A stretch of 64,000 nt of DNA from Cyanocohniella sp. LLY (GCA_022241785.1 JAKOMP010000001.1:124001-188000); one strand, 5' to 3'; counted from the stretch's first letter, positions 8,434 to 18,024 are shown. Program-made: numbers and translations. Notes: generated by a model not told the origin, from the letters alone.

Positions 8434-10542
8434 TTAAGCCGCAGTTGGCAATAAACCGTTATGCTTGAGTAACGAAACCGTACTAGGTTGACGACCTCGG
8501 AAAGATTGAAACACCTCCATAGGATGTTTGCTACCACCAAGTGCTAAAACTGTATCCCGATAGCGTCTACCTGTAGCTTTTATCGCCTCTTCATTTTCTA
8601 AACCAGCTTCTTCAAAAGCGGCAAACGCATCAGCACTTAGGACTTCAGCCCACTTGTAGCTGTAGTAACCTGCGGCATAACCCCCACCAAAAATGTGTCC
8701 AAAAGCACATAAAAATGCGTCTTCTGGTAAGGGTTGTAACACTGTAGTAGTTTTGGCAATGCGATGACGCACATCTGTGACAGTTTCACCCTGACCAGGG
8801 CGATAACGATAGTGTAGTTCCAAATCAACACTGCTAAAGTGGATTTGTCGCAAGGTGACACTACCACTCATATAGTTGCGTGCCGCTAGGAGTTTTTGAT
8901 AATAATGCTCCGGTAGGGGTTCACCATTTTCATAATGCTTCGCCATGCCAAACAAAGTGGGTCGTTCGTAGCACCAGTTTTCCATGAACTGACTGGGTAG
9001 TTCTACCGCGTCCCATTCTACATTGTTGATGCCTGCGGCCCCGGTGTAGTCTACCTTGGTCAACATGTGATGCAAGCCATGACCAAACTCATGAAATAAC
9101 GTTTCTACTTCATAGAATGTCATCAAACTGGGCTTACCATCTACTGGGGGAGTTTGGTTACATACCAAATACGCCACTGGTAAACGAATAGCAGTTACAC
9201 CATTGTCAGTGATTTTGCTGCGATTAATACATACATCCATCCAAGCACCACCGCGCTTTTCGGATGGACGGCTGTAGGGGTCTAAGTAGAAGTAGGCTAG
9301 GGGACTACCCGTTTCATCGGCAATTTGAAAATAGCGCACATCTTCATACCAAACTGGGGCTTCACCGTCAGCAGGAGTGACAATAACACCAAATAGCCGC
9401 TTCACCAGTCCAAATAAGCCATCTAAAACTTGCGGTAGAGGAAAGTAAGGACGTAACTCTTCGGCGGTGAAGGCAAATTTTTCTTCCCGTTGGCGTTCTG
9501 CCCAAAAGCTGGTATCCCAGTGTTGTAAGTCCTCTGCTTCTGGTGCTTGCTTCTTAGCCGCAAAGGCTTTGAGTGCTTCTACATCTTTCACAGCTGCATC
9601 ATAACTAGCACTGCGGAGTTCTTCTAATAATGCTTCTACTGCTGCAACATTGGGAGCCATTTTACTAGCTAGGCTCAATTCAGCATAATTTTCAAAGCCT
9701 AGTAATTGGGCTAGTTCTCGCCGCAATTCTAAAATCCGCTCAATTAATGGCTGATTATCAAACTCACCTGATGAAGCACGAGTTATGTAAGCTTTGTAGA
9801 TTTTTTCGCGCAAATCACGGCGGGTGCTGTGTTGCATGAATGGCCCATAGCTAGGAAAGTCTAAAGTAATGCGCCAAGGGCCATTTTCTGGGGTGGCGTT
9901 GTCTGCTCCCGCAGCACGGGCAGCTTGTGCGGCTAGACTTAGTAAGCTGTCGGGTAAGCCGTCAACTTCTGCTTTGCTTGTCAGGGTTAAGCTATAGGCT
10001 GTAGTAGCATCTAAAACATGGTTAGAAAACTTGGTGGAAAGTTCTGCCAATTCCATTTGGATGGCGTTGAAGCGCTCTCTGGCATCTCCTTTTAAGCCCA
10101 CACCCGAAAGTTCGGCATCTCTAATGGCAGCGTCCACAATTCGCTGTTGGGCTGATTCTAAGGTAGCCCAGTTATCACTGGCACGGAGTTCCTTGAGAGC
10201 ATTGTAGATGGGTTGGCTTTGACCAAGCTTGTTGATAAACTGTACTACTTGTGGTTGTACAGCTTCATAAGCTTCACGCGATTCTGGGCTATTCTTCACA
10301 CCCATTAAATGGCTCACTATACTCCAACTCCAGTTCAGCCGTTCTGTCAGCTTTTCTAGTGGTTCTACTAAACCGCTCCAAGTAGGCTGGATATTAGCTT
10401 CCAAGATGGTCAGTTTCTGCTCAAGTTCTGCCAAGAGTTCGGAAAAAGCTGGTACTACTTGCTCTGGAAAAATTTCTTGGAAGGGAGGCAAGCCAGAACC
10501 TTTGAGGAGAGGATTTTGAGAAATAGTGACATTTGCACTCAT
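8434..10542 (-). CDS. prlC: Oligopeptidase A, M3 family zinc metallopeptidase
   Basis: This 702-residue cytoplasmic peptidase matches oligopeptidase A/PrlC in length and layout. The zinc site is in ETLFHEFGHGLHHML (HEXXH plus downstream Glu, in the ELPSQFMENW motif). The GGYAAGYYSYKWAEVLSADAF segment near the C-terminus is also diagnostic. The N-terminus NPLLKGSGLPPF is typical of the family. M3 peptidases degrade short peptides, including cleaved signal peptides. There is no signal sequence. It is monocistronic here, with about 210 bp upstream to the divergent hydrolase gene. Confidence 0.93.
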   Translation of the reverse strand: MSANVTISQNPLLKGSGLPPFQEIFPEQVVPAFSELLAELEQKLTILEANIQPTWSGLVEPLEKLTERLNWSWSIVSHLMGVKNSPESREAYEAVQPQVVQFINKLGQSQPIYNALKELRASDNWATLESAQQRIVDAAIRDAELSGVGLKGDARERFNAIQMELAELSTKFSNHVLDATTAYSLTLTSKAEVDGLPDSLLSLAAQAARAAGADNATPENGPWRITLDFPSYGPFMQHSTRRDLREKIYKAYITRASSGEFDNQPLIERILELRRELAQLLGFENYAELSLASKMAPNVAAVEALLEELRSASYDAAVKDVEALKAFAAKKQAPEAEDLQHWDTSFWAERQREEKFAFTAEELRPYFPLPQVLDGLFGLVKRLFGVIVTPADGEAPVWYEDVRYFQIADETGSPLAYFYLDPYSRPSEKRGGAWMDVCINRSKITDNGVTAIRLPVAYLVCNQTPPVDGKPSLMTFYEVETLFHEFGHGLHHMLTKVDYTGAAGINNVEWDAVELPSQFMENWCYERPTLFGMAKHYENGEPLPEHYYQKLLAARNYMSGSVTLRQIHFSSVDLELHYRYRPGQGETVTDVRHRIAKTTTVLQPLPEDAFLCAFGHIFGGGYAAGYYSYKWAEVLSADAFAAFEEAGLENEEAIKATGRRYRDTVLALGGSKHPMEVFQSFRGRQPSTVSLLKHNGLLPTAA

Positions 10543-10756
10543 GGTTTTGTGTGAGTCGCCTATAAATATATTTATGTATCTTTCTCTTCTAATGTAGCGA
10601 TCGCAGCCGTATTTAGCTGTGGGAGAATACCGTAATGTCAGGAAAAAGTAACTTTTATCTTCCCCTTATCAACAAAGCCTGATGAACTTTACCAAAAAAT
10701 CAAAGAACATTGTCGGGCAGATTATACAGTTAGGGGTAAATTTCCAGAGATAATCA

Positions 10757-11572
10757 ATGCACATCACTGTTTTACTGAGTGCTTTGGATATGAAATTACT
10801 GCTTCCTGTTTTGTTTGCGCCTGTAGTTATGTCGTTAACTTCTACACAAGTGCTGGCAGCTATTCAAACTAGAACTGTTGAGTATAAACACGGTAATACA
10901 GTTTTAGAAGGTTATTTGGCATATGACGACACCATCAAGGGTCAGCGTCCCGGTGTGTTAGTAGTGCATGAATGGAATGGATTACAGTCTTATGTTAAAA
11001 AACGTACTGAGGAATTAGCGAAACTAGGTTATGTAGCCTTTGCTGCTGATATCTACGGTAAAGGTATTAGACCACAGAACCCTGAAGAGTCAGGCAAACA
11101 GGCATCAATTTATCGTCAGGATAGACAATTATTGCGCGATCGCACCAACGCTGGCTTAAAAGTTTTGCAACAAAATTCGTTAACTGATGTCAAACGCATT
11201 GCAGCCATTGGTTACTGCTTTGGTGGCGGTGCTGTCTTAGAACTGGCGCGTAGCGGTGCCAATATTGGCGGTGTGGTTAGTTTCCACGGTAACCTCGATA
11301 CCCCTAATCCCAAGGATGCTAATAACATCAACGCCAAAGTATTAGTTTTACATGGTGCTGATGATCCTCTCGTGCCAGATGAACAAGTGCAAGCATTTGC
11401 CACGGAAATGCGAGCAGCAAATGTAGATTGGCAATTAGTCTCTTATGGTGGTGCAGTGCATAGCTTTACTAACCCAGAAGCCAATAATCCTCCACAATCA
11501 CTGTATAACGAAGTTGTTGCCAAGCGATCGTGGCAAACCATGAAGCAGTTTTTTGCCGAAATTTTTCGCTAA
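10757..11572 (+). CDS. Exported dienelactone hydrolase family protein
   Basis: This alpha/beta hydrolase has a signal-peptide-like N-terminus (hydrophobic LLLPVLFAPVVMSL, probable cleavage after QVLA at about residue 34), so it is likely periplasmic. The dienelactone hydrolase triad can be seen: nucleophile Cys in GYCFGGGAV, Asp in HGADDPLVPDEQ and His in GGAVHSFTNP. A Cys nucleophile instead of Ser is typical of the family. The substrate is unknown. The ATG at 10790, which gives MKLLLPVLF, is an equally good start and makes a shorter signal peptide; neither has a strong ribosome-binding site. Confidence 0.82.
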   Translation: MHITVLLSALDMKLLLPVLFAPVVMSLTSTQVLAAIQTRTVEYKHGNTVLEGYLAYDDTIKGQRPGVLVVHEWNGLQSYVKKRTEELAKLGYVAFAADIYGKGIRPQNPEESGKQASIYRQDRQLLRDRTNAGLKVLQQNSLTDVKRIAAIGYCFGGGAVLELARSGANIGGVVSFHGNLDTPNPKDANNINAKVLVLHGADDPLVPDEQVQAFATEMRAANVDWQLVSYGGAVHSFTNPEANNPPQSLYNEVVAKRSWQTMKQFFAEIFR

Positions 11573-11603
11573 ACATACCTGATAACTGCCATACCAAACA
11601 AAA

Positions 11604-11627
11604 AACCTCGGCTTGGCAACCGAGGTT
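11604..11627 (-). terminator. Intrinsic terminator, probable end of the cpc operon
   Basis: AACCTCGG (11604-11611) and CCGAGGTT (11620-11627) form a perfect 8-bp stem with an 8-nt loop. On the minus strand the stem runs into a T-tract (CCGAGGTTTTTTG), so it fits transcripts coming from the cpcG genes. It could also protect the 3' end of the convergent hydrolase mRNA, whose stop is 32 bp away. Confidence 0.7.
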
Positions 11628-11860
11628 CGTGATTAGGAGAAGATAAGAATGACGATTTAGATACATCAATACTCAGAAGCAGTATTTAAGATTTGTTTAT
11701 ATGGTTTGAGTTGTTTTGCTAACTTATGTAAATAAGTATAACAAAATTGTTACAAAAAGTCAACTTAATTTACCAAAATTAAAAATAGAGGCTAGATGCT
11801 ATGACTGCACTCGTTTGTTGCTTGCGCTTTGGCGGCAATTCACCAAGCACCCAAAAAGCT

Positions 11861-11948
11861 ACTGGGTCTAGTTCTCACTTAACACAACGACTAGCTAACA
11901 GAAAATCTGCAAACCCGTCGTTACATTAACGCAAAAACCAGACCCAGT
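11861..11948 (-). other. Long-range inverted repeat after the last cpcG gene
   Basis: ACTGGGTCT (11861-11869) and AGACCCAGT (11940-11948) are perfect 9-bp arms about 70 nt apart, starting 30 bp past the cpcG stop on the minus strand. On the minus strand the second arm is followed within a few bases by TTTTT. The 11573-11978 region holds this element and the terminator at 11604-11627, and I see no gene in it. The loop has smaller complementary segments, so a structured 3' UTR or an upstream terminator is possible. Confidence 0.45.
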
Positions 11949-11978
11949 ATAAAATTCTACTCAATCAGATATTAAATT

Positions 11979-12746
11979 TTAGCGTCTGCTACCACCGCGG
12001 TAAGGTACTGCACTCAGATAATCAATATCAAATGCAGAGAGTCTTTGCGCGTAGTTGCCTTGACTACCGACTGATGCTGCCATATCTGCATATTTGCGAG
12101 GATCGCCTTCGGCAAGTCGTTTGTCTTGGAACTTGCGGGTGTAGAACTTCTCCAGAGTAATGCGCCAATCGGTCTGAACGGTGCCTTCTCTTTCTTGGAA
12201 GTCTTCGCCGTAACGGGGAGTTACCAAGTTGTAGGGACGACCTTCTAAACGTTTGCGTTGGTAGGGGACGGTGTTATCGCCAAAGGTTTGGGTGTATTCT
12301 TCACTGTCTACTAAAGCATCAACGAAGCCACTAAAACCTTTTGTACCAATGACAATTGACCAAGCGATTTGTTCTTCTTTGTTGTAAGACGAACGACCTA
12401 ATAAGCGCTTGAGGGTAATGTCTACTAAACGGTAGTTGTTGTTGACAGAGACAACTAAGCGATAGAAGGCTTCAGACTTGGCTAAACCGCGGATGAAGTC
12501 CCGCACTGATAATGAGCCAGTTTTAAGTTGAGATTCTAAAGTTTTTTGACGATTAAATTTCAGAATCTCATGTTCACTGAAAAGTTGGCGATAGGTAGCC
12601 CAAATGATGCTTTGAATATCAGTGTAAGAACTGACATCTTCGGTGCGGTAGATATATGGTGTATCTTCATTCTGGTCAGCTACACCAAAGCTACTGACTC
12701 TGTGATTTTGACTACTTGGTTTGTATTGAAGTAAAGGCAGGGACAT
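11979..12746 (-). CDS. cpcG4: Phycobilisome rod-core linker CpcG (third tandem copy, CpcG4-like)
   Basis: CpcG linkers attach phycocyanin rods to the allophycocyanin core of the phycobilisome. The 255-residue protein starts [17 protein letters not shown], the conserved CpcG N-terminus, followed by the linker domain (about residues 15-190) with [50 protein letters not shown] and the [12 protein letters not shown] end. The short C-terminus differs from its neighbours, as expected for core-contact specificity. The number 4 is given by length and position compared with the four-gene cluster known in Anabaena PCC 7120; the paralogue assignment is inference. It is the last gene of the cpc cluster. 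Confidence 0.9.
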   Translation of the reverse strand: MSLPLLQYKPSSQNHRVSSFGVADQNEDTPYIYRTEDVSSYTDIQSIIWATYRQLFSEHEILKFNRQKTLESQLKTGSLSVRDFIRGLAKSEAFYRLVVSVNNNYRLVDITLKRLLGRSSYNKEEQIAWSIVIGTKGFSGFVDALVDSEEYTQTFGDNTVPYQRKRLEGRPYNLVTPRYGEDFQEREGTVQTDWRITLEKFYTRKFQDKRLAEGDPRKYADMAASVGSQGNYAQRLSAFDIDYLSAVPYRGGSRR

Positions 12747-12884
12747 GCTGCGTTCTTCCTCTTATTAACAAATTAAACAAAAAGCTAGCTCGGACAATTG
12801 AAGGAGGTTGAATGATTCAAAACCTTCATTCGTGCTTTCTTTATTCTCCCGCATTATGTTATTTAACTTTCCTGGTTTTTCAAA

Positions 12885-13628
12885 TTACCGCACCGGGAAA
12901 TTGGCACTGGAATTGATGGAAAGGGGAATTCCTGGTGGTGTAGTTTCTCTGGTTGTATCGGGAATTTGGATATTTGCCAGGTTCACTGGTGTGAAGGTCA
13001 CGGTTCTGATTGACATGGAACCGGCTAATTCCCAGAAATTCTTGATGTCGCCTTCTATATAGCGCGCATCTTCTAACTTGTCGCGCCAGTAGTCACCATA
13101 ACGAGGTGTCACCAAATTAAAAGGTCTATCTTTGTAGCGTCGCCGTTGGAAGGGAACGATATTCTCGCCAAAGTTGGTTTGATATTCTTGAGAGTCTATC
13201 AAGGCATCAACAAAACCATCCCATCCGAGAGTAGCTATTTTGATTGACCAAGCAATTTCTTCATCTTTGTTATAAGATGTCCGACCTAAAAGCCGTTTGA
13301 GAGCAATTTCTACCAGGCGGTAATTAGAGTTAGTTTGTACCACCAAATTCCGGAAGGACTCGGATTTAGCCAGACCCCGGATAAAGTCGCGCACGGTGAT
13401 TGCTCGATTCTTCACCTGAGATTCTAAGTTACTTTGGCGATAGAATTTGAGGATTTCATGTTCGCTAAAAACTTGCCGATAGGCTGCCCAAATTAATTCT
13501 TGGACTTCACCATCATAAGCATAGTCTTCAATACGGTAAATTCTGGGTGTATCTTCGTTAGGTACTTCGTAACCAGGAACGCGCTGGTTTTGGGAACTGG
13601 GTTTGTATTCTAATAAAGGGATTGTCAT
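12885..13628 (-). CDS. cpcG2: Phycobilisome rod-core linker CpcG (second tandem copy, CpcG2-like)
   Basis: The 247-residue protein starts MTIPLLEYKPSSQNQRVPGY and carries the full linker domain ([70 protein letters not shown]). The C-terminal tail (about residues 195-247) ends in QIPDTTRETTPPGIP and a short hydrophilic region. It lies 50 bp after the first cpcG copy and 138 bp before the third. It directs rod attachment to a particular core position; which one cannot be read from the sequence. Confidence 0.9.
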   Translation of the reverse strand: MTIPLLEYKPSSQNQRVPGYEVPNEDTPRIYRIEDYAYDGEVQELIWAAYRQVFSEHEILKFYRQSNLESQVKNRAITVRDFIRGLAKSESFRNLVVQTNSNYRLVEIALKRLLGRTSYNKDEEIAWSIKIATLGWDGFVDALIDSQEYQTNFGENIVPFQRRRYKDRPFNLVTPRYGDYWRDKLEDARYIEGDIKNFWELAGSMSIRTVTFTPVNLANIQIPDTTRETTPPGIPLSINSSANFPVR

Positions 13629-13678
13629 GGTTAATTTGTTGTGGTGAGTTGTTTTAGGTCATGGGAATAACTTATGTC

Positions 13679-14518
13679 TTAGTTAGTCTTGATACCAGGA
13701 ATATAACGATAAGGTAGGGACACAGCTACAGGTTTGACGGTTGGTTGTGGGGTACCAATTTCGCGGGAGTTGTCGGGAATTTTTATATTTTTGATTTGAG
13801 AGGTGACTGAAGCTACTGTGCGCTGGTAGTTGCGTTCACTAGTAATCATTTTTCCAGCCATATCCATGAAATTGGCAGGAATTACCCGACGAATATCTTC
13901 TTTACTTAAAGAACCACTGGTACGAGCATTGTAGAAGGAACGACCACCGAAGGCTTGCATGGTTTGGCGATCGCGCCAGTAGGAATTGTACCGGGGGTTA
14001 ACTAAGTTAAAGGGTCTGCCTTTAAAACGACGCCGTTGGAAAGGTACGATGTCATCGTTAAAATTTTGCAGGTATTCTTCGCTGTCTAATAAGGCATCGA
14101 TGAAACCGTGCAATCCCTTGGTAGCAATGACAATTGACCAAGCAATTTCTTCTTGTTTATTGTAGGCGGCGCGTCCCAAGAACCGCTTTAAGGTGATGTC
14201 AACTAGGCGATAGTTGGAGTTGAGGTCTGCTACTTGTGTGCGGTAAACTTCAGATTTGCCTAATCCACGGATAAAATCTCGGACGTTGATGGCCCGATTT
14301 CGTAGTTGAGATTCTAAAAAGGATTGGCGGTTGCTCTCAATTATTAAGTGTTCACTAAAGATCTGCCGATATGCTGCCCAAATAATGGCATCAATGTCTG
14401 TACCGGAGGTAGCAGATGCTAAACGATACATGGTCGGTGTATCTTCGTTAGGTACTTCGTAACCATCTACACGCTGATTTTGCGAGGTAGGAGAATAATT
14501 GAGCAGTGGGATTGACAT
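13679..14518 (-). CDS. cpcG1: Phycobilisome rod-core linker CpcG (first tandem copy, CpcG1-like)
   Basis: I start the gene at the ATG at 14518, giving MSIPLLNYSPTSQNQRV and 279 residues, because all three CpcG copies share that N-terminus; an upstream in-frame start would add 12 unconserved residues. The linker domain covers about residues 10-185 (LKRFLGRAAYNKQEEIAWSI, PFNLVNPRYNSYWRDR). This copy has the longest C-terminal tail, with ASVTSQIKNIKIPDNSREIG, a segment similar to the tail of the second copy. It follows cpcF by 40 bp and is the first of the three tandem genes. Confidence 0.92.
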   Translation of the reverse strand: MSIPLLNYSPTSQNQRVDGYEVPNEDTPTMYRLASATSGTDIDAIIWAAYRQIFSEHLIIESNRQSFLESQLRNRAINVRDFIRGLGKSEVYRTQVADLNSNYRLVDITLKRFLGRAAYNKQEEIAWSIVIATKGLHGFIDALLDSEEYLQNFNDDIVPFQRRRFKGRPFNLVNPRYNSYWRDRQTMQAFGGRSFYNARTSGSLSKEDIRRVIPANFMDMAGKMITSERNYQRTVASVTSQIKNIKIPDNSREIGTPQPTVKPVAVSLPYRYIPGIKTN

Positions 14519-14558
14519 ATTGACTTTTGCCTTGTTTTCTGGTATTAAGTTCAAATTA

Positions 14559-15173
14559 TTAGCTACTAGCTAGCTGAACACGGGCGCGAATCGCCTTTTC
14601 GTCATCAGTAACCAGCATTTCTTTGAGTCTAGTTTGGATGGGTTCCTGCAAATCAGGTACTTTCGCCAACGCCTGCAAACCGACAACAGCGGCATAACGG
14701 ATCGACCATTCTGAGTCTTGAGAAATCAACAGCAAAGTTTCCAAAGCCTTTTTAGGTGCAGTGTGGCTGTCGGGAAATTTGAGCTGATGCCAGTGTAAGT
14801 TTCCCAATCCCTTAGCAGCGGCGCGACGGACACTGGGGGCAAAATCTGTAGCTGCGGCTGTGATTAAAACATCTAAAGCACGGGGGTCTGCGATCGCCGC
14901 TAAAGTACGAATCGAATAAGCCCGTGCCCCATAGTTATAATCATCAATTTGGGTTAGCAATTGTGGCACTGCTATTTCTCCCAATTCTGTCAATGCCGCC
15001 ACTGCTAATGTTGCGGCCGCTGGGTTGTTATAACCAAACACCGCTATTAAGGTGGGAATGGCTGCTACATCTTTTGCGGCTGCCAAATTTTGCACTGCCG
15101 TTACCATTTTGGCTGGTGTGTCTGCCAGGGCGACGGCATGGATTAGTTCATCAGTCAAGTCGCTTTGCTCCAA
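14559..15173 (-). CDS. cpcF: Phycocyanobilin lyase subunit CpcF
   Basis: CpcF and CpcE form the heterodimeric lyase that attaches phycocyanobilin to Cys84 of the phycocyanin alpha subunit. The 204-residue protein is an all-helical HEAT/PBS-lyase repeat protein, with repeats such as NPAAATLAVAALTELGEIAVPQLL and DFAPSVRRAAAKGLGNLHW. Length and position directly after cpcE in the cpc operon agree with CpcF. The 63-bp gap to cpcE is filled by a short AT-rich palindromic repeat. Confidence 0.92.
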   Translation of the reverse strand: MEQSDLTDELIHAVALADTPAKMVTAVQNLAAAKDVAAIPTLIAVFGYNNPAAATLAVAALTELGEIAVPQLLTQIDDYNYGARAYSIRTLAAIADPRALDVLITAAATDFAPSVRRAAAKGLGNLHWHQLKFPDSHTAPKKALETLLLISQDSEWSIRYAAVVGLQALAKVPDLQEPIQTRLKEMLVTDDEKAIRARVQLASS

Positions 15174-15234
15174 TTCGTAATTGATAATTCGTAGCCCGTA
15201 ACGAATTAAGAATTACTAACTACGAATTATTAAT
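15174..15234. repeat. AT-rich palindromic repeat between cpcE and cpcF
   Basis: Repeated and inverted AATTCGTA/TACGAATT words (AATTCGTAATT, AATTCGTAG, AACGAATT, CTACGAATT) fill this short gap. This is the local palindromic type of intergenic repeat common in Nostocales. Confidence 0.55.
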
Positions 15235-15236
15235 GA

Positions 15237-16067
15237 CTACAACAGTGAATCCATCAACTGCATCACCCTGATCGCATCATCAGAAACAGACAAGGCATCT
15301 AACTCTTGTGTGAGTTGATGCTCTAACAATCCTTTGAGGGCGATGAGTTTGAAGCTATTTTCTGCTTTGGCATTAGCGATCGCCTCTGCTGCTGCCATAT
15401 AGCCGATGGCACCCAAATCTCCCAAAGCCACACGACGCAATTTGAGATCGCCAATATCCAACATTTTCACTAACCTTTCCCCATAGGTAGGGTTGCATGT
15501 CAGTTGGTACATTGCTCTGGCTGCGGCACACTGGATGCGGGGGATTTCATGCTCTAAAAACGGTTCAATCAGAGAGATAGCCTCAGTGTCACCAAAAGCT
15601 CCTAAGGCTTCTAATACCGCTTCATAGGGCTGGGTAAGATGAGGGCATCCTGGTACTTGCACGGCTTGTGCGATACCCCCATCTAGCATTTTCATGAGTG
15701 CTGGTGCCGCAGTTTGATCACGCAACATTTGCAGGGACTGGGCTGCTGCTTCTCGCACATAAAAGTCCGGACATTCCAAGCACTTAATTAAACCTGGTAC
15801 GGCTGTAGCATCGCCCAATTTCCCCAGTGCTCTGGCTGCATTGCGTCGTAAAGGATAACCCCCCAGTTCTGTTCTGTCGGCTTCATCCTCTAAGGCGGCA
15901 ATTAAGGCATTTACAGCAGCAGGGTGACTAACTCGAAACTTTCCTAGCCACCAAGCTGCATAATAGCGGAGACTCAAATCTGATGATTGCAGGTTGGCGA
16001 TCGCTAGCTCTGGTGTTAGCTGTAACGCATTATCTGCTGAATATTCTTCCGCACTGGGTTCTATCAT
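15237..16067 (-). CDS. cpcE: Phycocyanobilin lyase subunit CpcE
   Basis: This is the partner of CpcF in the alpha-phycocyanin lyase. The 276-residue protein has successive HEAT-like PBS-lyase repeats: SDLSLRYYAAWWLGKFR, YPLRRNAARALGKLGD, DFYVREAAAQSLQMLRD and PRIQCAAARAMYQL. Like other CpcE proteins it carries the AVQVPGCPHLTQPYEAVLEALG segment. The gene is 10 bp after cpcD and 63 bp before cpcF, in the canonical B-A-C-D-E-F order. Confidence 0.93.
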   Translation of the reverse strand: MIEPSAEEYSADNALQLTPELAIANLQSSDLSLRYYAAWWLGKFRVSHPAAVNALIAALEDEADRTELGGYPLRRNAARALGKLGDATAVPGLIKCLECPDFYVREAAAQSLQMLRDQTAAPALMKMLDGGIAQAVQVPGCPHLTQPYEAVLEALGAFGDTEAISLIEPFLEHEIPRIQCAAARAMYQLTCNPTYGERLVKMLDIGDLKLRRVALGDLGAIGYMAAAEAIANAKAENSFKLIALKGLLEHQLTQELDALSVSDDAIRVMQLMDSLL

Positions 16068-16077
16068 TGCCAGGAAG

Positions 16078-16326
16078 TTAATTTTCTGCTTCTTCCGCGC
16101 TTAATGGCTCAATGTTAACGATTTTGCCACCTAGACGGTTAATCCGCTGCATTTCGTCATTCATGCGATTGTATGGCACTGTGATGAACATACTACCACT
16201 GCGACGGATGCTGAATTTATTTTTGTCGGTTTCTGAGTTTTGCCGCAAGCCTACGACTTCGTAACGAAAAACTCGGCTTGCAGATGAGGAAGCGCTACCG
16301 GCACCAAGTGTGGTTTGACCGAACAT
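16078..16326 (-). CDS. cpcD: Phycobilisome rod-capping linker CpcD
   Basis: CpcD caps the distal end of phycocyanin rods. I start at the ATG at 16326 (MFGQTTLGAGSASSSASRVF, 82 residues), the normal CpcD size; a GAGGAG ribosome-binding site lies about 12 bp upstream. An in-frame upstream start would add 26 residues without similarity. The CpcD fold is visible as RVFRYEVVGLRQ, IRRSGSMFITVPYNRMNDEM and INRLGGKIVNI, and is shared with the C-terminus of CpcC next door. Confidence 0.93.
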   Translation of the reverse strand: MFGQTTLGAGSASSSASRVFRYEVVGLRQNSETDKNKFSIRRSGSMFITVPYNRMNDEMQRINRLGGKIVNIEPLSAEEAEN

Positions 16327-16434
16327 TACTTCTATATCTCCTCTACTGTTTGATTGTGACTGATTATTAGTTGTCAGTTGCCACTTGCTTGACCAAGACT
16401 TCAAGCTACTAACTACTCACCACCGAACTATCGC

Positions 16435-17295
16435 TTATGCTGGTGTGATGCTGGCAATTTTGCCGCCTACTCGATGGATTTGCTGCATTTTGTCTAACAA
16501 CCGCTCGTAAGGTACAATAAACACTGTACTGCTACGACGCACACTGGGATAACCAGGATTGCGGATGCCAGTGACTTCGATGCGGTAAGTGCGATCGCCT
16601 TTACCCACAGCATTACCTAAATTCTTCTTCGGCGCGACATCAGATGACGCTCTGAAACTCCAATTATCGTTGCTACCTGATGGCCCGATAATTGACGAAG
16701 CTGTGTTGCTAGCTAGCTCCTGCGCTAAACGGGATTTTTTCCCGCCTACTTGGGCGCTATCGCTATTGGCATAACCTCGGTACAATTGGAAGAGCCGAGT
16801 AAAGCCTACAGTTTTTTGCCCTGGCTGATTGCTAAAGCCTCGATAATAAGGCACAACGTTATCGCCGAAGTTGTTTTGGTACTCTACAGAATCAATGTAA
16901 GAGTTGATTTCGGCATCGTAGCCTTGGTTATGATATAAATCTAAGTGGTAAACAACTTCCGACTCATCATAAGGCGCACGACCCAACAAATGCTTGTAGT
17001 TGAGTTCTATTAATCGAGTTTGGAAATTGTTGTAAAAAAACTTAGTTTTGTAGAGTTCTGATTGAGCAACGCTACGCACAAACTCCCGCACTGTCAGGTT
17101 ACCATCCCGCAGGAGTGATTCGGCGCTGACAAGACGTTCTGAAGCCATCAAATAGTCATTACCTAAGACTTGCCGATAAACGGCTTTGATGACTGCTTCG
17201 ATTTCTTCTCGGCTAGCGTTGGGGCGAAGTTCAACTCTACTTACTTGACTAAAAGCTTCTGTTCCTAATCTGGATGCAGCTGTTGTAATCGCCAT
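16435..17295 (-). CDS. cpcC: Phycobilisome rod linker CpcC (phycocyanin-associated)
   Basis: CpcC joins phycocyanin hexamers within the rods. The 286-residue protein has an N-terminal PBS linker domain (about residues 20-165, with [45 protein letters not shown] and [17 protein letters not shown]) and a C-terminal CpcD-like domain (about 230-286, [21 protein letters not shown] to [10 protein letters not shown]). The size corresponds to a 32-kDa linker. It follows cpcA after 158 bp that contain a GC-rich hairpin. Confidence 0.94.
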   Translation of the reverse strand: MAITTAASRLGTEAFSQVSRVELRPNASREEIEAVIKAVYRQVLGNDYLMASERLVSAESLLRDGNLTVREFVRSVAQSELYKTKFFYNNFQTRLIELNYKHLLGRAPYDESEVVYHLDLYHNQGYDAEINSYIDSVEYQNNFGDNVVPYYRGFSNQPGQKTVGFTRLFQLYRGYANSDSAQVGGKKSRLAQELASNTASSIIGPSGSNDNWSFRASSDVAPKKNLGNAVGKGDRTYRIEVTGIRNPGYPSVRRSSTVFIVPYERLLDKMQQIHRVGGKIASITPA

Positions 17296-17384
17296 TTTTA
17301 TTTTCCCCTATTTATTTGCACTGCGGCTGTTGCCGACTGCATAGCCTTGCTAAAAGCTTTTTATCTATCCCTACATAAAACAAT

Positions 17385-17444
17385 GCCCGGGGCGAGATCC
17401 AACTGCTAGGTGACTACATCCAGCACTTGCATCCCTCTCCGGGC
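17385..17444 (-). terminator. GC-rich stem-loop between cpcA and cpcC
   Basis: GCCCGG (17385-17390) and CCGGGC (17439-17444) face each other across about 48 nt, with adjoining G/C-rich bases. The position just after cpcA fits an mRNA stabiliser or partial terminator that raises cpcBA transcript over the linker genes, as known for cpc operons; the effect here is inferred. Confidence 0.6.
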
Positions 17445-17453
17445 AAACGCTAT

Positions 17454-17942
17454 CTAGCTGAGAGCGTTAATTGCATAGTCAATGTAGGTGTTAGCTTCGT
17501 TAGCAGCTTGACCACTCAAACCATGATTGGATTTGATGTGCTTCAAAGCTTCTACGTACCAGCTGGGAGACAAATCAAATGCACTGTTGATTTCCGCCAA
17601 ACCAGCAATTAGGTATTCATCCAAGGGGCCTGTACCACCAGCAACTAAGCTGTAGGTAATGATGCGGAGGTAGTGACCGACGTCACGAGCACACTTAGAT
17701 TTACCACGGCTATCAGCAGCAAATTGTGCGCCTGATGTTTGGGTGGTGTAGGGGAATTTTTGGTAAACAGCTTGGGTAGCGCCATCAATCAGTTTTTGAG
17801 CGTTTGCTGTCAAACCACGAGCAGCTTCCATGCTGGCAATAGCACGTACAAAACGACCATTAACAGCTTGAAGTTCAGTGTTGCCCAAAAAGCGTCCTTG
17901 GGTATCAGCAGCTGCAATTGCTTCGGTAATTGGTGTCTTCAT
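17454..17942 (-). CDS. cpcA: C-phycocyanin alpha subunit
   Basis: The 162-residue protein starts [20 protein letters not shown] and has the chromophore Cys84 in [12 protein letters not shown], the site served by CpcE/CpcF. With CpcB it forms the phycocyanin hexamers of phycobilisome rods at the thylakoid surface. The N-terminal helices X/Y and the globin-like body are full length. It lies 82 bp after cpcB in the same operon. Confidence 0.97.
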   Translation of the reverse strand: MKTPITEAIAAADTQGRFLGNTELQAVNGRFVRAIASMEAARGLTANAQKLIDGATQAVYQKFPYTTQTSGAQFAADSRGKSKCARDVGHYLRIITYSLVAGGTGPLDEYLIAGLAEINSAFDLSPSWYVEALKHIKSNHGLSGQAANEANTYIDYAINALS

Positions 17943-18024
17943 ATTTCAGATCTCCTTAGTTATTTCTTCAATGTTTTGCTTGGAGAGCTAATTTTTGGCT
18001 TAGACTCTCGGCTATTTTTGCTTG

